Shown: positions 16,116 to 25,651 of the stretch, piece by piece
How positions within the stretch are numbered: the first letter of the stretch is position 1
Layout: each line of letters begins with the position of its first letter
Source of the DNA: Balneolaceae bacterium
GTDB lineage: Bacteria; Bacteroidota; Rhodothermia; Balneolales; Balneolaceae
DNA: 48,570 nt
Direction: 5' to 3'
Assembly: GCA_009711805.1 (NCBI GenBank)
Contig: VEMX01000001.1
Span: 1-48,570 of the forward strand
Translations under genes and position numbers: made by a program
The notes under the pieces: model-generated
What the model was told of the DNA's origin: nothing
What the model saw: the letters and a program-made list of their open reading frames with translations, nothing else
The model's database searches: none

Positions 16116-16572
16116 GGAAATTATATCTATGAGAAATGTTCATTTCAGATGGGGCTATTTGCGGACAGTCAGCGATATCATAATCAGGAAAATTATACTC
16201 CTTCTGTATGCTGAAAAAATTAGTATCCGTTTATAAGATGAGCTCCAGGCTTTATTGCGTGCCCCAGACATCCCCGCGGGGAAGGGTCTCAAATAGAAAA
16301 GGGCAGATAGTATAAGGCTTGAGATCCCTCCGTGTTACCACCGATGCCTGTAGCTCTCGTGGGGCATGCGGGATAACAGCTTTTCTCTGAGCAATTCTTT
16401 CATTGGGATCGGGTGGTTGGGAACGAGCTCCAGAATAGGCGCCACTTATTAGGTTAGAGGTTTTCCCTTGAAAAATTACCGGAAGCCGTATCACAGATTG
16501 AGTCTTCTTTGAGAAGATGATCTGCTGGGCCACAAAATATTTACAATCCGTTAGATTATTACAGTATTTTCA
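16116..16572. other. Intergenic stretch with dispersed repeat
   Basis: No gene is supported. Positions 16259–16398 are a repeat; an open frame on the minus strand (16252–16533) is read through it and is not believed. Confidence 0.5.
16259..16398. repeat. 142-bp dispersed repeat, copy B
   Basis: Second copy of the repeat at 12399–12540, same orientation, 140 bp long, with a shared core of 'GATCCCTCCGTGTTACCACC'. It contains the perfect palindrome CCCCGCGGGG where copy A has CCCCACGGGG. Confidence 0.8.
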
Positions 16573-16603
16573 TTGAATCCAATAGGTCAGCTTCTTATCT
16601 TTG
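16573..16603 (+). promoter_or_regulatory. Candidate Bacteroidota-type promoter for carAB
   Basis: TATCTTTG at 16596–16603 fits the TAnnTTTG −7 consensus of Bacteroidota housekeeping promoters, with TTG at 16573–16575 about 20 bp upstream as a −33 element. It would give a leader of about 200 nt before carA. A second TAnnTTTG match (16654–16661) lacks a clear −33 element. Tentative. Confidence 0.3.
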
Positions 16604-16674
16604 ACGAACTCTTAACAAAGCTGCATCAAGACTATAAAACCGTTAGCAATTCATAGCTTTGAATTTTCGTCGAG

Positions 16675-16699
16675 TCGCAAACACAAATGGAGGTTGCGA
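16675..16699 (+). promoter_or_regulatory. Leader hairpin upstream of carA
   Basis: TCGCAA (16675–16680) and TTGCGA (16694–16699) form a perfect 6-bp stem. The 13-nt loop carries GGAGG (16689–16693), a good Shine-Dalgarno for the ATG at 16705. The hairpin may therefore affect translation of the leader peptide. Confidence 0.4.
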
Positions 16700-16704
16700 T
16701 CTTG

Positions 16705-16797
16705 ATGGCATTTCCTTTTCCCTATATCACTTTAATAATCCGGCACGATATTCGTAGTCGGATTTTTTTTGATGCTAAAGTCAACCCGAATCTATAG
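16705..16797 (+). CDS. Putative carAB leader peptide running through the attenuator
   Basis: This 30-codon frame starts at an ATG preceded 11 nt upstream by GGAGG and ends at TAG (16795–16797), 12 nt before the carA ATG. An in-frame ATG at 16687 could lengthen it to 36 codons. It reads through a pyrimidine-rich run (16711–16723) and straight across the terminator hairpin at 16737–16770. That layout matches the E. coli pyrBI leader, where a ribosome close behind a UTP-starved, paused polymerase prevents the terminator from forming. The peptide itself is probably not functional. The frame is visible in the sequence; the mechanism is inferred. Confidence 0.4.
   Translation: MAFPFPYITLIIRHDIRSRIFFDAKVNPNL
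16737..16770 (+). terminator. Intrinsic terminator/attenuator upstream of carA
   Basis: AATCCG (16737–16742) pairs with CGGATT (16759–16764), with an inner ACGA-TAT-TCGT stem and a run of eight T at 16763–16770. It sits 40 bp before the carA start and inside the leader frame, so it looks like a transcription attenuator rather than the end of an upstream gene; the nearest upstream gene is divergent. Confidence 0.6.
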
Positions 16798-16809
16798 TTG
16801 TATTAACAC

Positions 16810-17922
16810 ATGTCACTCTACCCCAGAAAAAAAGCCATCCTTGCGCTCAGTGATGGAACCATAGCTCACGGCCAGGCCATCGGTAAAGAAGGTATTACCG
16901 GCGGAGAGCTTTGCTTTAATACCAGCATGACTGGCTACCAGGAAATATTCACCGATCCCAGCTACTATGGTCAGCTTATGATGATGACCTATCCCCATAT
17001 CGGCAACTACGGAACCATCCCCCGCGATGATGAAGCCCGCAAGGTGATGGTAGCCGGTGTTATCTGCCGATCTTTTTCATGGGAATACAGTAACCCCATG
17101 GCCGACCGCAGCCTGCAGGAATACCTCGAAGGCAACGGTATTACCGGCATATCGGGGATTGATACCCGTAAGCTGGTTCGCCATATTCGCGAGAAAGGGG
17201 TGATGAATGCCGTAATATCGAGCACTGAGCTGGATGAAGACAAGCTGGTGCAAATGGCCAAAGACTGGGACGACATGAAAGGACTGGAATTGGCTTCTAA
17301 AGTGAGTCGCACCGAGGCTCAAACGGTGAACGGCAGCGATGAATTTCGCGTAGCCGCCTTCGATTATGGTATCAAACAAAATATTATCAACAATCTGAAT
17401 GAGCGTGGGTGCACGTTAAGGGTTTTCCCCGCACAGACATCAGTGGAAGAAATTAAAGCCTGGGAAGCCGATGGTTACTTTTTCTCAAACGGTCCGGGTG
17501 ATCCGGTTGCTACTGCAGAATACGCCCTTGATGCCGTGAATTATGCCAAGGAAACCGGCAAGCCCTTGTTTGGGATTTGTCTCGGACATCAGCTCATGGC
17601 TCTTAGCGAAGGCCTTAAAACCATGAAAATGTTTGTAGGGCACCGCGGGGCCAATCACCCGGTACAGAATCTTGGAACCCGGCTGGTGGAGATTTCAACC
17701 CAAAACCACGGTTTCGCAGTGGATGAAGAATCACTGGATGCTGATGTAGCTGAGGTGACACATAAAAACCTGAATGATGGTACAATTGAAGGGCTTCGGT
17801 TTAAGAACTTTCCAGGCTTTTCGGTACAGTATCACCCGGAAGCCTCTCCCGGCCCGCACGATTCATCTTATCTCTTCGACCAGTTCATTGATATGATGAA
17901 GGAAGCGAAAGCAGGTAATTAA
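16810..17922 (+). CDS. carA: Carbamoyl-phosphate synthase small (glutaminase) subunit
   Basis: The 370-residue protein has the CPSase small-chain N-terminal domain ('GEAFFNTSMTGYQEI'-type pattern, here 'LCFNTSMTGYQEIFTDPSYYG') and a class I glutamine amidotransferase domain. The nucleophile is Cys257 in 'GICLGHQ', with His342 and Glu344 in 'YHPEASPG'. It releases ammonia from glutamine and channels it to CarB. It lies 72 bp upstream of carB, the usual operon. The start ATG follows the leader peptide stop by 12 nt and has no strong Shine-Dalgarno. Confidence 0.97.
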   Translation: MSLYPRKKAILALSDGTIAHGQAIGKEGITGGELCFNTSMTGYQEIFTDPSYYGQLMMMTYPHIGNYGTIPRDDEARKVMVAGVICRSFSWEYSNPMADRSLQEYLEGNGITGISGIDTRKLVRHIREKGVMNAVISSTELDEDKLVQMAKDWDDMKGLELASKVSRTEAQTVNGSDEFRVAAFDYGIKQNIINNLNERGCTLRVFPAQTSVEEIKAWEADGYFFSNGPGDPVATAEYALDAVNYAKETGKPLFGICLGHQLMALSEGLKTMKMFVGHRGANHPVQNLGTRLVEISTQNHGFAVDEESLDADVAEVTHKNLNDGTIEGLRFKNFPGFSVQYHPEASPGPHDSSYLFDQFIDMMKEAKAGN

Positions 17923-17994
17923 GGATTTATATACCAGTACACTCAAAAGAGATATTCAAAAACCGCTCACTAACAAAATACAGAAATAAAATAA

Positions 17995-20823
17995 ATGCCA
18001 AGAAGCAACGACATACACAAGATTCTAATTATCGGTTCAGGTCCTATTGTAATTGGTCAGGCGTGCGAATTTGACTACTCTGGTTCCCAGGCATGCCGTT
18101 CTCTTCATGAAGAAGGTTACGAAATTGTACTCATCAACAACAATCCGGCCACCATTATGACGGATCCGTTGATGGCAGATGCTACTTATATGCTGCCGAT
18201 GACCACCGATTCCATTAAAGAGATTGTGGCAAAAGAAAAGCCCGATGCCGTACTGCCAACCATGGGAGGGCAAACAGGATTGAACTTAGCCCGCGACCTC
18301 GAGATGGAAGGATTCTGGCAGGCGAATGATATCAAAATCATAGGTGTGGATATTGATGCGGTAGACATTACCGAGGACCGTCAGCAGTTCCGTGACCTGA
18401 TGGATGAAATTGGCATTGAACAATGCCGAAGCCGATCTGCAGATTCTCTGCTGGACGCCAAAGAGGTTAAGGAAGAACTGGGTGGTCTGCCCATTGTGAT
18501 TCGCCCTTCTTTTACGATGGGAGGGGCCGGCGGAGGCATCGTATGGAACGAAGATGAATTTGATCGGAAAGTGCTTCGCGGACTGGAAATGAGTCCGGTA
18601 CACCAGGTGTTGATTGAGGAATGTATTTTTGGCTGGAAAGAATATGAGTTGGAGTTGCTCCGCGATGATAATGACAATGTGGTTATTATCTGCTCTATTG
18701 AGAATGTAGACCCGATGGGAGTACACACCGGTGATTCTGTGACGGTGGCTCCAACCCAGACACTGAGTGATAAGCAGCTTCAGATTCTGCGGGATGCCGC
18801 TATCAAAATGATGCGTTCTATCGGAACCTTTGCGGGGGGCTGTAATGTACAGTTTGCGGTAGAACCCGGCACCGACCGTTTTGTGGCTATTGAGATAAAC
18901 CCACGGGTGAGCCGGTCATCCGCACTGGCATCCAAAGCAACGGGATACCCGATTGCAAAAGTGGCTACCAAGCTGGCGGTGGGCTATACCCTCGATGAAC
19001 TGAAGAACCAGATCACTGGAAATACATCGGCTTGCTTTGAGCCTTCTATCGATTATGTGGTAGTGAAAGTTCCCCGTTTCAACTTCGATAAATTTATTGG
19101 AGCGGATGAAGAGTTATCTACCCAGATGAAAGCGGTGGGCGAAGTCATGAGTATAGGCCGAAACTTCCCGGAAGCATTGAACAAAGCGTGGCAATCACTC
19201 GAAATAGGTCGCGACGGCTTAGGTGCCGATGGCTATGAGGAACTGGATCGAAAAGAGGTACGGGAGCGTTTGATTAAACCGTATTGGGATCGGTCTTTGC
19301 AAATAAGGAATGCGTTTAAACTGGGGGCATCGGTAGAAGAAATTGCCGACATCACCAAAGTAGATCCCTGGTTTTTGCAGCAAATTCGGTATATGGTATC
19401 ACTGGAGAACAGAACAGAGGGAGAGTCGCTGGAGAAGATTACCAAAGAAGAATTGTTTGAGCTGAAACAAGCAGGATTTTCTGACTCCCAAATTGCCTAC
19501 CTGTTGAGCAAGAGTGGAAACAAGGTTACCGATGCTGATGTTCGGGAGCACCGTAAAAAGCTGGATATAACCCCGGCTTTCAAGATGGTGGATACCTGTG
19601 CGGCAGAGTTCCCGGCAAAAACTCCGTACTACTATTCTTGTTATGAAGGAGAAAATGAAAGTGAAGTTACCGACCGAAAAAAAGTATTGATATTAGGCAG
19701 TGGCCCCAATAGAATTGGGCAGGGTATAGAATTTGATTATTCCTGTGTGCATTCAGTGCTGGCGGCAAAAGACATGGGGTACGAGACCATTATGGTGAAC
19801 TGCAACCCGGAAACCGTTTCAACCGATTTTGATATAGCGGATAAGTTGTACTTTGAACCGGTTTATTGGGAACGTGTGCTCGATATCATTGATTATGAGC
19901 AGCCGGAAGGAGTAATCCTTCAGGTGGGCGGGCAAACAGCCCTCAAACTGGGTAAGCGTTTTGTAAAAGAAGGCATTAAGATTTTTGGTACTGCCTTTGA
20001 AAAAATTGACTTTGCTGAAGACCGGGGCGAGTTTTCTGAATTTCTGAAGAGACTGGATATTCCATTTCCTGAATATGGCACAGCTACCGATGTGGATGGA
20101 GCTCTGAAGATTGCCAATGACATCGGATACCCGGTGCTTATTCGCCCAAGCTATGTACTGGGTGGGCAAGGTATGCGCATTGCGGTTAAAGAGGAAGAAT
20201 TGAGGGGGTATGTGGAACGCATCCTGAAAACACATCCCGAAAATGCCTTCCTGATAGATAAATACCTTGAACACGCCGTAGAAGTGGATGTGGATTCGGT
20301 ATATGATGGCGATCAGCTTCATATAGCAGGAATTATGCAGCATATAGAGCCGGCTGGAGTTCACTCCGGAGATTCTACAGCGGTATTGCCTCCTTACTCT
20401 TTAAGTGACGAAGTGATTAAAACCATTGAGGAATACCAGGAACGAATAGCCGACAATATGGAAATTTTAGGTTTTCTGAATGTGCAGTATGCCGTGAAAA
20501 ATGAGAAAGTATTTATACTGGAAGCGAACCCTCGTTCAACCCGAACAATTCCCTTCCTGGCTAAAGCCACGCAGCGGCCTGAAGCTGCTATTGCTGTAAA
20601 AGTGATGCTGGGAGCCAAACTCAAAGACTTTGACCTGGAGTCGAAACTCAAAAATTGGGCCATTAAAGAGCCGGTCTTTCCATTCGATAAATTCCCCGGT
20701 GTGAAGAAAGAATTAGGGCCGGAAATGAAGTCAACCGGTGAGAGTATCTACTTTGCCGAGAATTTCGAGGATGAGCACTTTAAGAAACCGTACGAGTTTA
20801 AGAACTTGTACCTGAGTAAATAG
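17995..20823 (+). CDS. carB: Carbamoyl-phosphate synthase large subunit, lacking the MGS-like domain
   Basis: The 942-residue protein contains both ATP-grasp halves. The carboxyphosphate half spans about 1–400 ('[17 protein letters not shown]'), the oligomerisation region about 400–550, and the carbamoyl-phosphate half about 555–935 ('[16 protein letters not shown]'). It makes carbamoyl phosphate for pyrimidine and arginine synthesis. The E. coli enzyme is 1073 residues and ends with an MGS-like domain that binds UMP and ornithine. Here the protein stops at 'FKNLYLSK', about where that domain would begin, and a terminator follows 36 bp later. The loss is therefore natural, not an edge effect. 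Similarly short enzymes occur in some Bacteroidota. Confidence 0.97.
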   Translation: MPRSNDIHKILIIGSGPIVIGQACEFDYSGSQACRSLHEEGYEIVLINNNPATIMTDPLMADATYMLPMTTDSIKEIVAKEKPDAVLPTMGGQTGLNLARDLEMEGFWQANDIKIIGVDIDAVDITEDRQQFRDLMDEIGIEQCRSRSADSLLDAKEVKEELGGLPIVIRPSFTMGGAGGGIVWNEDEFDRKVLRGLEMSPVHQVLIEECIFGWKEYELELLRDDNDNVVIICSIENVDPMGVHTGDSVTVAPTQTLSDKQLQILRDAAIKMMRSIGTFAGGCNVQFAVEPGTDRFVAIEINPRVSRSSALASKATGYPIAKVATKLAVGYTLDELKNQITGNTSACFEPSIDYVVVKVPRFNFDKFIGADEELSTQMKAVGEVMSIGRNFPEALNKAWQSLEIGRDGLGADGYEELDRKEVRERLIKPYWDRSLQIRNAFKLGASVEEIADITKVDPWFLQQIRYMVSLENRTEGESLEKITKEELFELKQAGFSDSQIAYLLSKSGNKVTDADVREHRKKLDITPAFKMVDTCAAEFPAKTPYYYSCYEGENESEVTDRKKVLILGSGPNRIGQGIEFDYSCVHSVLAAKDMGYETIMVNCNPETVSTDFDIADKLYFEPVYWERVLDIIDYEQPEGVILQVGGQTALKLGKRFVKEGIKIFGTAFEKIDFAEDRGEFSEFLKRLDIPFPEYGTATDVDGALKIANDIGYPVLIRPSYVLGGQGMRIAVKEEELRGYVERILKTHPENAFLIDKYLEHAVEVDVDSVYDGDQLHIAGIMQHIEPAGVHSGDSTAVLPPYSLSDEVIKTIEEYQERIADNMEILGFLNVQYAVKNEKVFILEANPRSTRTIPFLAKATQRPEAAIAVKVMLGAKLKDFDLESKLKNWAIKEPVFPFDKFPGVKKELGPEMKSTGESIYFAENFEDEHFKKPYEFKNLYLSK

Positions 20824-20842
20824 CAGCTGGTTCATTTTTACA

Positions 20843-20891
20843 ATAACCACTGGTTATAAGGGGATGCCGTAGCATGGGGGCATCCCCTTTC
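20843..20891 (+). terminator. Terminator after carB
   Basis: GGGGATGCC (20860–20868) pairs perfectly with GGCATCCCC (20879–20887) and is followed by TTT. A perfect palindrome, ATAACCA-C-TGGTTAT (20843–20857), sits just before it. The hairpin separates carB from the convergent gene at 20911 and may serve both. Confidence 0.7.
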
Positions 20892-20910
20892 CAGGTGCTG
20901 GCGCAATTTC

Positions 20911-22047
20911 CTATTGATCAGCAGATTTTTCCTGGTCGGTTTGATTTATTTCATTTTTTATGTTGATTACTTTTTTAAGCAGATCGAACCAAAATGGAGC
21001 GCCCATGCTGATGGCCAGAGCTGTAATCAGCCATCCAAAAAGAGAATGCCATTGAAGCTGATGCCACACGGCAGCCCAGTATCCCCCATACTTTTGTGTA
21101 TCCCATCCCATACCCAGCGTTGTGCTGATTTCATTGATTTCGGTATTGCTCAGGTAATGAAGCCTGGAAAAAGCCGAGTCAGCTTTTAGCAGAGTGGGAT
21201 ACTTTTGCTTAAAAGCTGCGAGAGCCACAGAAGTATCTTCGGCAGATTCAGCTGCTTGTAACATGCGTTCTTTCTCTTTGGCCAGAAAGCTTGAGAGCGT
21301 GCTGGGGTTACTAAACGAAGTGTCTTCATCGGCAGCTGCAAGTACTATACGGCCGCTGTCGGAGGTGTAATAATTTTGAGTAAAACTCTCAGCTTGCTGT
21401 ACGGCCGCCGCACGGGCTTCCGGATTATTGTTCAGGGTTTGAAAAATCGCAATGGAATCAACATTAAAGAAAAAGGCCACTACGAATCCGGTTGCAAAAA
21501 GCACATATCGTAATTTTTGTTTATACCAGTCGCTGGTGTATACCATCACCTCATTATACCAATGGTCAACTTCCTTCTTTATCTTTTCGATATCCTGGTT
21601 GGCTTGATCATATAATTTCTTAAGAAAAGGGGCATGATCAAATAATTCTTTGCGGAGCTCCTCATCTTCCAAAATTTCAATGATGGCATTAGTAAAGGTT
21701 TTGGTGGATATAGCAGAAGGATCCTTCTTTTTAACTACTTTTTTATCCAGGCTGCTGGATTTCAAATCTATGCTGGATGATTGTTTCCGTATCCACCTGT
21801 AGAGCCTCCACAGAGGGGTGCCATACCAAAGGCTGGACTGGTAGCGGGCCCGGTCTATTTTTCGATTCTGATATAGAATTTTCCGAAGCTCATAGCCGAT
21901 CATCTTTTCTATGGCAAAACGTAATTCCTTTGCCCTGACATTTAATAACTGGCTGAGAAGTTCATTCAGTATGCTCACCAATAAACTGAAGAGCAGATAT
22001 ATAAATATAAGTCCAATTACAACATCTAAAGTTTCAATCCCGAACAT
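20911..22047 (-). CDS. Membrane protein of unknown function
   Basis: I do not recognise a named family for this 378-residue protein. The N-terminus is a long hydrophobic helix (about 6–30, 'VVIGLIFIYLLFSLLVSIL'). A charged cytoplasmic-looking segment with a possible coiled coil follows ('QANQDIEKIKKEVDHWYNEV', about 150–170). A second membrane segment lies at about 185–205, then an Ala/Ser/Glu-rich extracytoplasmic region (about 215–300), and a C-terminal membrane helix at about 335–355 ('LFGWLITALAISMGAPFWF'). It is convergent with carB and divergent from recQ. No catalytic motif was seen; a structural or channel-associated role is only a guess. Confidence 0.8.
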   Translation of the reverse strand: MFGIETLDVVIGLIFIYLLFSLLVSILNELLSQLLNVRAKELRFAIEKMIGYELRKILYQNRKIDRARYQSSLWYGTPLWRLYRWIRKQSSSIDLKSSSLDKKVVKKKDPSAISTKTFTNAIIEILEDEELRKELFDHAPFLKKLYDQANQDIEKIKKEVDHWYNEVMVYTSDWYKQKLRYVLFATGFVVAFFFNVDSIAIFQTLNNNPEARAAAVQQAESFTQNYYTSDSGRIVLAAADEDTSFSNPSTLSSFLAKEKERMLQAAESAEDTSVALAAFKQKYPTLLKADSAFSRLHYLSNTEINEISTTLGMGWDTQKYGGYWAAVWHQLQWHSLFGWLITALAISMGAPFWFDLLKKVINIKNEINQTDQEKSADQ

Positions 22048-22331
22048 CGTAGTATAGTTTTGTTAATGTATTTGTTAATTAGAACCCTCCTGATGGTATT
22101 AACTATATCATTGCCGCCCGTCCCCTTCTTGATAACGCTATGTTTTGTTAACAGTTGTAATTAAAACGGATATACCTTAAAAAGCAAGTGCAATATATCA
22201 GGGATTAGGCACTTGTATCGGGGTTTTCTTCCATCCAATATTTTAACCCATTTTTTCTTCAATCTAACCTTAAAGATGGATATTTTTAGAGTTCCCTATT
22301 TTCCGAAAATTTAGAATACTTATCCCATTTC

Positions 22332-24506
22332 ATGATAGAACAATCCAAGGAAGTCTTAAAGAATACATTTGGATACGACAATTTCAGACCCCTTCAACAA
22401 GAAGTGATAAATCAGGTGCTTCAGAAGAACGATGCCCTGGTTATCATGCCTACCGGCGGGGGTAAATCTATATGCTACCAAATACCAGCCCTGTTATTTG
22501 ATGGATTGACCATTGTAGTATCTCCCTTGATTTCTCTCATGAAAGATCAGGTAGAACAACTTCGGCAGCTGGATGTAAATGCTGTACACCTCAATAGCTC
22601 GCTCTCGCCAGAGGCCTATGGTTATAATGTGCGGCAAGTGAAAAAGGGAAAGGCCAAGCTTTTATATGTAGCTCCCGAAACACTGATGATGGATCGTACC
22701 CAGGAAATGCTTTCCAAAATAAAGGTAGATTGTTTTACCATTGATGAAGCTCACTGTATATCGGAATGGGGGCACGATTTTCGCCCTGAATACCGGCAGT
22801 TGGCTGAAGTTAAAAATCAGTTTCCTGATGCAGCTTGCCTGGCTCTTACTGCAACGGCAACCCCCCGTGTTCGGGAAGATATTAAAAAAACGCTGGAGCT
22901 TTCCGACACCGAAGAGTTTATCGCCAGTTTCGATCGCGACAACTTATTTTTAAAGGTTGCCGATAAAGAAGATCCACTAAACCAGGTGCTGGATTTTCTC
23001 TATACCCGAAAGAATCAATCCGGGATTATTTATTGCCTTTCGCGTCGCCAGGTGGATGAACTCGCTTTTGAATTGGAGCAGGAAGGTTATTCGGTGAAGC
23101 CCTACCATGCGGGGCTGTCGAGCCGGCAGCGAGCCATTAACCAGCGGGAATTTATCCGGGATGATGTATCCATTATTGTAGCTACCATTGCATTTGGTAT
23201 GGGGATTAACAAGCCCAATGTTCGTTTTGTGATGCATTATGATATGCCCCAGAATATCGAATCTTATTATCAGCAGATTGGGCGTGCAGGCCGCGATGGG
23301 CTCCGTTCAGACTGTGTGCTTCTGTTCAGCTATTCCGACACCCAGAAGGTGAAGTATTTTATCAGTAAAAAGGAGGGGAATGAACAGAAGGTGGCAGAGA
23401 AGCACCTCGACGCCCTGCTGAAGTTTCTGGAAACCAGGGAATGTCGCCGTATTCCACTGATGAGTTACTTTGGTGAGAAATATCCTAATGAGGAGTGCGG
23501 AATGTGTGATAATTGCCTTTCTGTAGATGATAATGTGGAGGACTTTACCATCCAGGCCAAGAAGATGCTGGCTTGTGTTAAGGAAGCCGGCGAGAGCTGG
23601 GGTAAAACTCATATCATAAATGTGTTGAGGGGTTCCAAAGCTCAAAAAGTATTAGAGAATGAACATGAGAAACTGGAAAGCCACGGTTCCGGCAAAGAGT
23701 GGGCCAAAGGGCAATGGGACCAATTGATCCGAATGCTGATACGCCAGGATTATTTGAGTAAAGGCGAGCATGGAGTCCTTCAGATTGAGCAGAAGGCGGA
23801 AGGAATTCTTAAAGGAAATGAAAATATATTTGGAACCCTCGACCGAACCAGTACTACGATGACAACTGAAGAGGAATCGAGAGTAGGTAGTGAAGTAGAG
23901 GCCAATTATGATGAGGGATTGTTCGAAGAACTTCGCAAAAAACGCAAAGAAATTGCAGATGAGAAGGGGATACCTCCCTATACTATTTTTCCAGATACAA
24001 CTCTGCTGGAGATGGCGTACTACTATCCCAAAGAGAAAGAGCATCTGATTGCTTTATATGGGGTAGGTAAAGTTAAACTGAAAAAGTATGGGGCGCTGTT
24101 TATCGGTGTTATTAAGAACTACACGCGGGAACATAGTATCAAAGAAAATAAAGGGTCTATAGAAGAAAAAGTAAAAGAACATGCCGAGATAGAAACATAC
24201 ATTCAGGTGGGTAAAGCATTTAATGATGGGCAATCTATAGAGCATTTATCTGAAGAGCATGGAGTAAAAGATGTGACAATTCTAAAGCATCTGAAGGATT
24301 ATCTGCAAGATGGCCATGAGCTTCGGATAGAAGGTATTACTGAAGCATCGTCATTGTCGTTGCGCCAACAGGATGAAGTAACCAAAATTTATGATGAGAA
24401 AGGCCCCAAGATGCTGAAAGTAGCTTACGATCGACTGAATAAGAAAATCGGCTATGACCAACTTCGCATTATGCAGCTCTACTATATGGCTTCGCAGGAA
24501 AAGTGA
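22332..24506 (+). CDS. recQ: ATP-dependent DNA helicase RecQ
   Basis: The 724-residue superfamily 2 helicase has Walker A 'TGGGKS' (41–46), Walker B 'DEAH' (138–141), and motif VI 'QQIGRAGRDG' (about 314–323). The RecQ zinc site (Cys371, 389, 392, 395) is followed by the RQC winged helix and an HRDC domain (about 535–605, 'FEELRKKRKEIADEKGIPPY'). A further C-terminal extension of about 120 residues resembles the helix-turn-helix tail found on many Bacteroidota RecQ proteins. It unwinds DNA in repair and recombination. The 284 bp upstream separates it from the divergent membrane-protein gene. Confidence 0.97.
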   Translation: MIEQSKEVLKNTFGYDNFRPLQQEVINQVLQKNDALVIMPTGGGKSICYQIPALLFDGLTIVVSPLISLMKDQVEQLRQLDVNAVHLNSSLSPEAYGYNVRQVKKGKAKLLYVAPETLMMDRTQEMLSKIKVDCFTIDEAHCISEWGHDFRPEYRQLAEVKNQFPDAACLALTATATPRVREDIKKTLELSDTEEFIASFDRDNLFLKVADKEDPLNQVLDFLYTRKNQSGIIYCLSRRQVDELAFELEQEGYSVKPYHAGLSSRQRAINQREFIRDDVSIIVATIAFGMGINKPNVRFVMHYDMPQNIESYYQQIGRAGRDGLRSDCVLLFSYSDTQKVKYFISKKEGNEQKVAEKHLDALLKFLETRECRRIPLMSYFGEKYPNEECGMCDNCLSVDDNVEDFTIQAKKMLACVKEAGESWGKTHIINVLRGSKAQKVLENEHEKLESHGSGKEWAKGQWDQLIRMLIRQDYLSKGEHGVLQIEQKAEGILKGNENIFGTLDRTSTTMTTEEESRVGSEVEANYDEGLFEELRKKRKEIADEKGIPPYTIFPDTTLLEMAYYYPKEKEHLIALYGVGKVKLKKYGALFIGVIKNYTREHSIKENKGSIEEKVKEHAEIETYIQVGKAFNDGQSIEHLSEEHGVKDVTILKHLKDYLQDGHELRIEGITEASSLSLRQQDEVTKIYDEKGPKMLKVAYDRLNKKIGYDQLRIMQLYYMASQEK

Positions 24507-24682
24507 AAAAAATTGTCACTGAACACACATTCCTAATTGAATAATTCTTAATTCTCAATTGAATTTTTCACTTCAATTCTCATTAAAAACTAAACATTTA
24601 GCTTAAACACTTTTACACCTTCAGCTTTCATTCGTAGTTTTATAGCGGTACCATAAGATTAAAATAGTAAGCGCCTGAGCCT

Positions 24683-25603
24683 GTGATTCTAAAGCCAAAT
24701 ATATTATCTAAACTTTCCTCTCTTGAGCTAAGAGCCAAGAAAATAGTTGAAGGCTTTATTTCCGGACTACATAAAAGCCCGTTTCATGGTTTTAGTGTTG
24801 AGTTTGCTGAACACCGCCCCTACAATCCCGGTGATGACTTCAAGCACATAGACTGGAAAGTATATGGCAAGAAAGAACGGTTTTATGTGAAGCAGTACGA
24901 GGAGGAAACGAATCTACGTGCCTATATCATGCTGGATACAAGTTCGTCCATGCTGTTTAAACATTTTGGGGAATGGACAAAACTTCGGTACGGAATTCAC
25001 TATGCGGCTTCGCTGATGTACCTGATGCACCGCCAGCGTGATGCTTGCGGGCTTATCCCTTTCAATTCGAAGATTGATGCATTTATACCCGCGAAGTCTA
25101 CCTATTCGCATCTGCGGCTGATATATACTGAACTGGAACGGGAATTACTGAGAGAGGAAAAGAAAAATCCTGAGAAAAGAAAGACCGCTTCGGCACAGGC
25201 TATACATGAAGTGGCTGAGCGATTAAACCACCGGAGCCTGGTAATTATTATTACAGATCTGTTTGAGAATGCTCAAAACCATGAAGAGATGATCTCTGCA
25301 TTGAAACACCTTCGCCATCGTAAACACGAGGTGTTGTTGTTTAATGTGCTGGAAGAAAAAAGCGAACGAAAGCTGGACTTCCCCAACCGCCGTTTTGTGT
25401 TTGAGGATATGGAAACAGATGCCGCAGTAGAGGTATTGCCCGCACAGGTTCGCGAAGATTACCAGAAGAAGGTGGCAGAATACACCCGGAAATTCCGTAT
25501 GGCTTGTAGTGAGTTTGAAATCGACTTTGAAGAGATGGATACTCAAAGCTCATTCGATGAATCGTTATTGGCCTACCTCAATAAACGAAGACGTCTCGGT
25601 TAG
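24683..25603 (+). CDS. DUF58 domain-containing protein (vWA-like)
   Basis: The 306-residue protein has the DUF58 signature 'FSVEFAEHRPYNPGDDFKHIDWKVYGK' (read at about 38–64) and a vWA-like MIDAS start 'DTSSSM' (89–94), with 'IIITDLFEN' later. DUF58 proteins usually act with MoxR-type AAA ATPases and vWA/TPR proteins in membrane-associated assembly complexes. Here none of those partners is adjacent, which is unusual. The start is a GTG at 24683, since no in-frame ATG precedes the conserved region. It is 176 bp downstream of recQ and may be transcribed separately. Confidence 0.9.
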   Translation: MILKPNILSKLSSLELRAKKIVEGFISGLHKSPFHGFSVEFAEHRPYNPGDDFKHIDWKVYGKKERFYVKQYEEETNLRAYIMLDTSSSMLFKHFGEWTKLRYGIHYAASLMYLMHRQRDACGLIPFNSKIDAFIPAKSTYSHLRLIYTELERELLREEKKNPEKRKTASAQAIHEVAERLNHRSLVIIITDLFENAQNHEEMISALKHLRHRKHEVLLFNVLEEKSERKLDFPNRRFVFEDMETDAAVEVLPAQVREDYQKKVAEYTRKFRMACSEFEIDFEEMDTQSSFDESLLAYLNKRRRLG

Positions 25604-25651
25604 CACACGCAGAGGGATGTAAATGTAAATAGGTGACGGTTGACGGTATTC

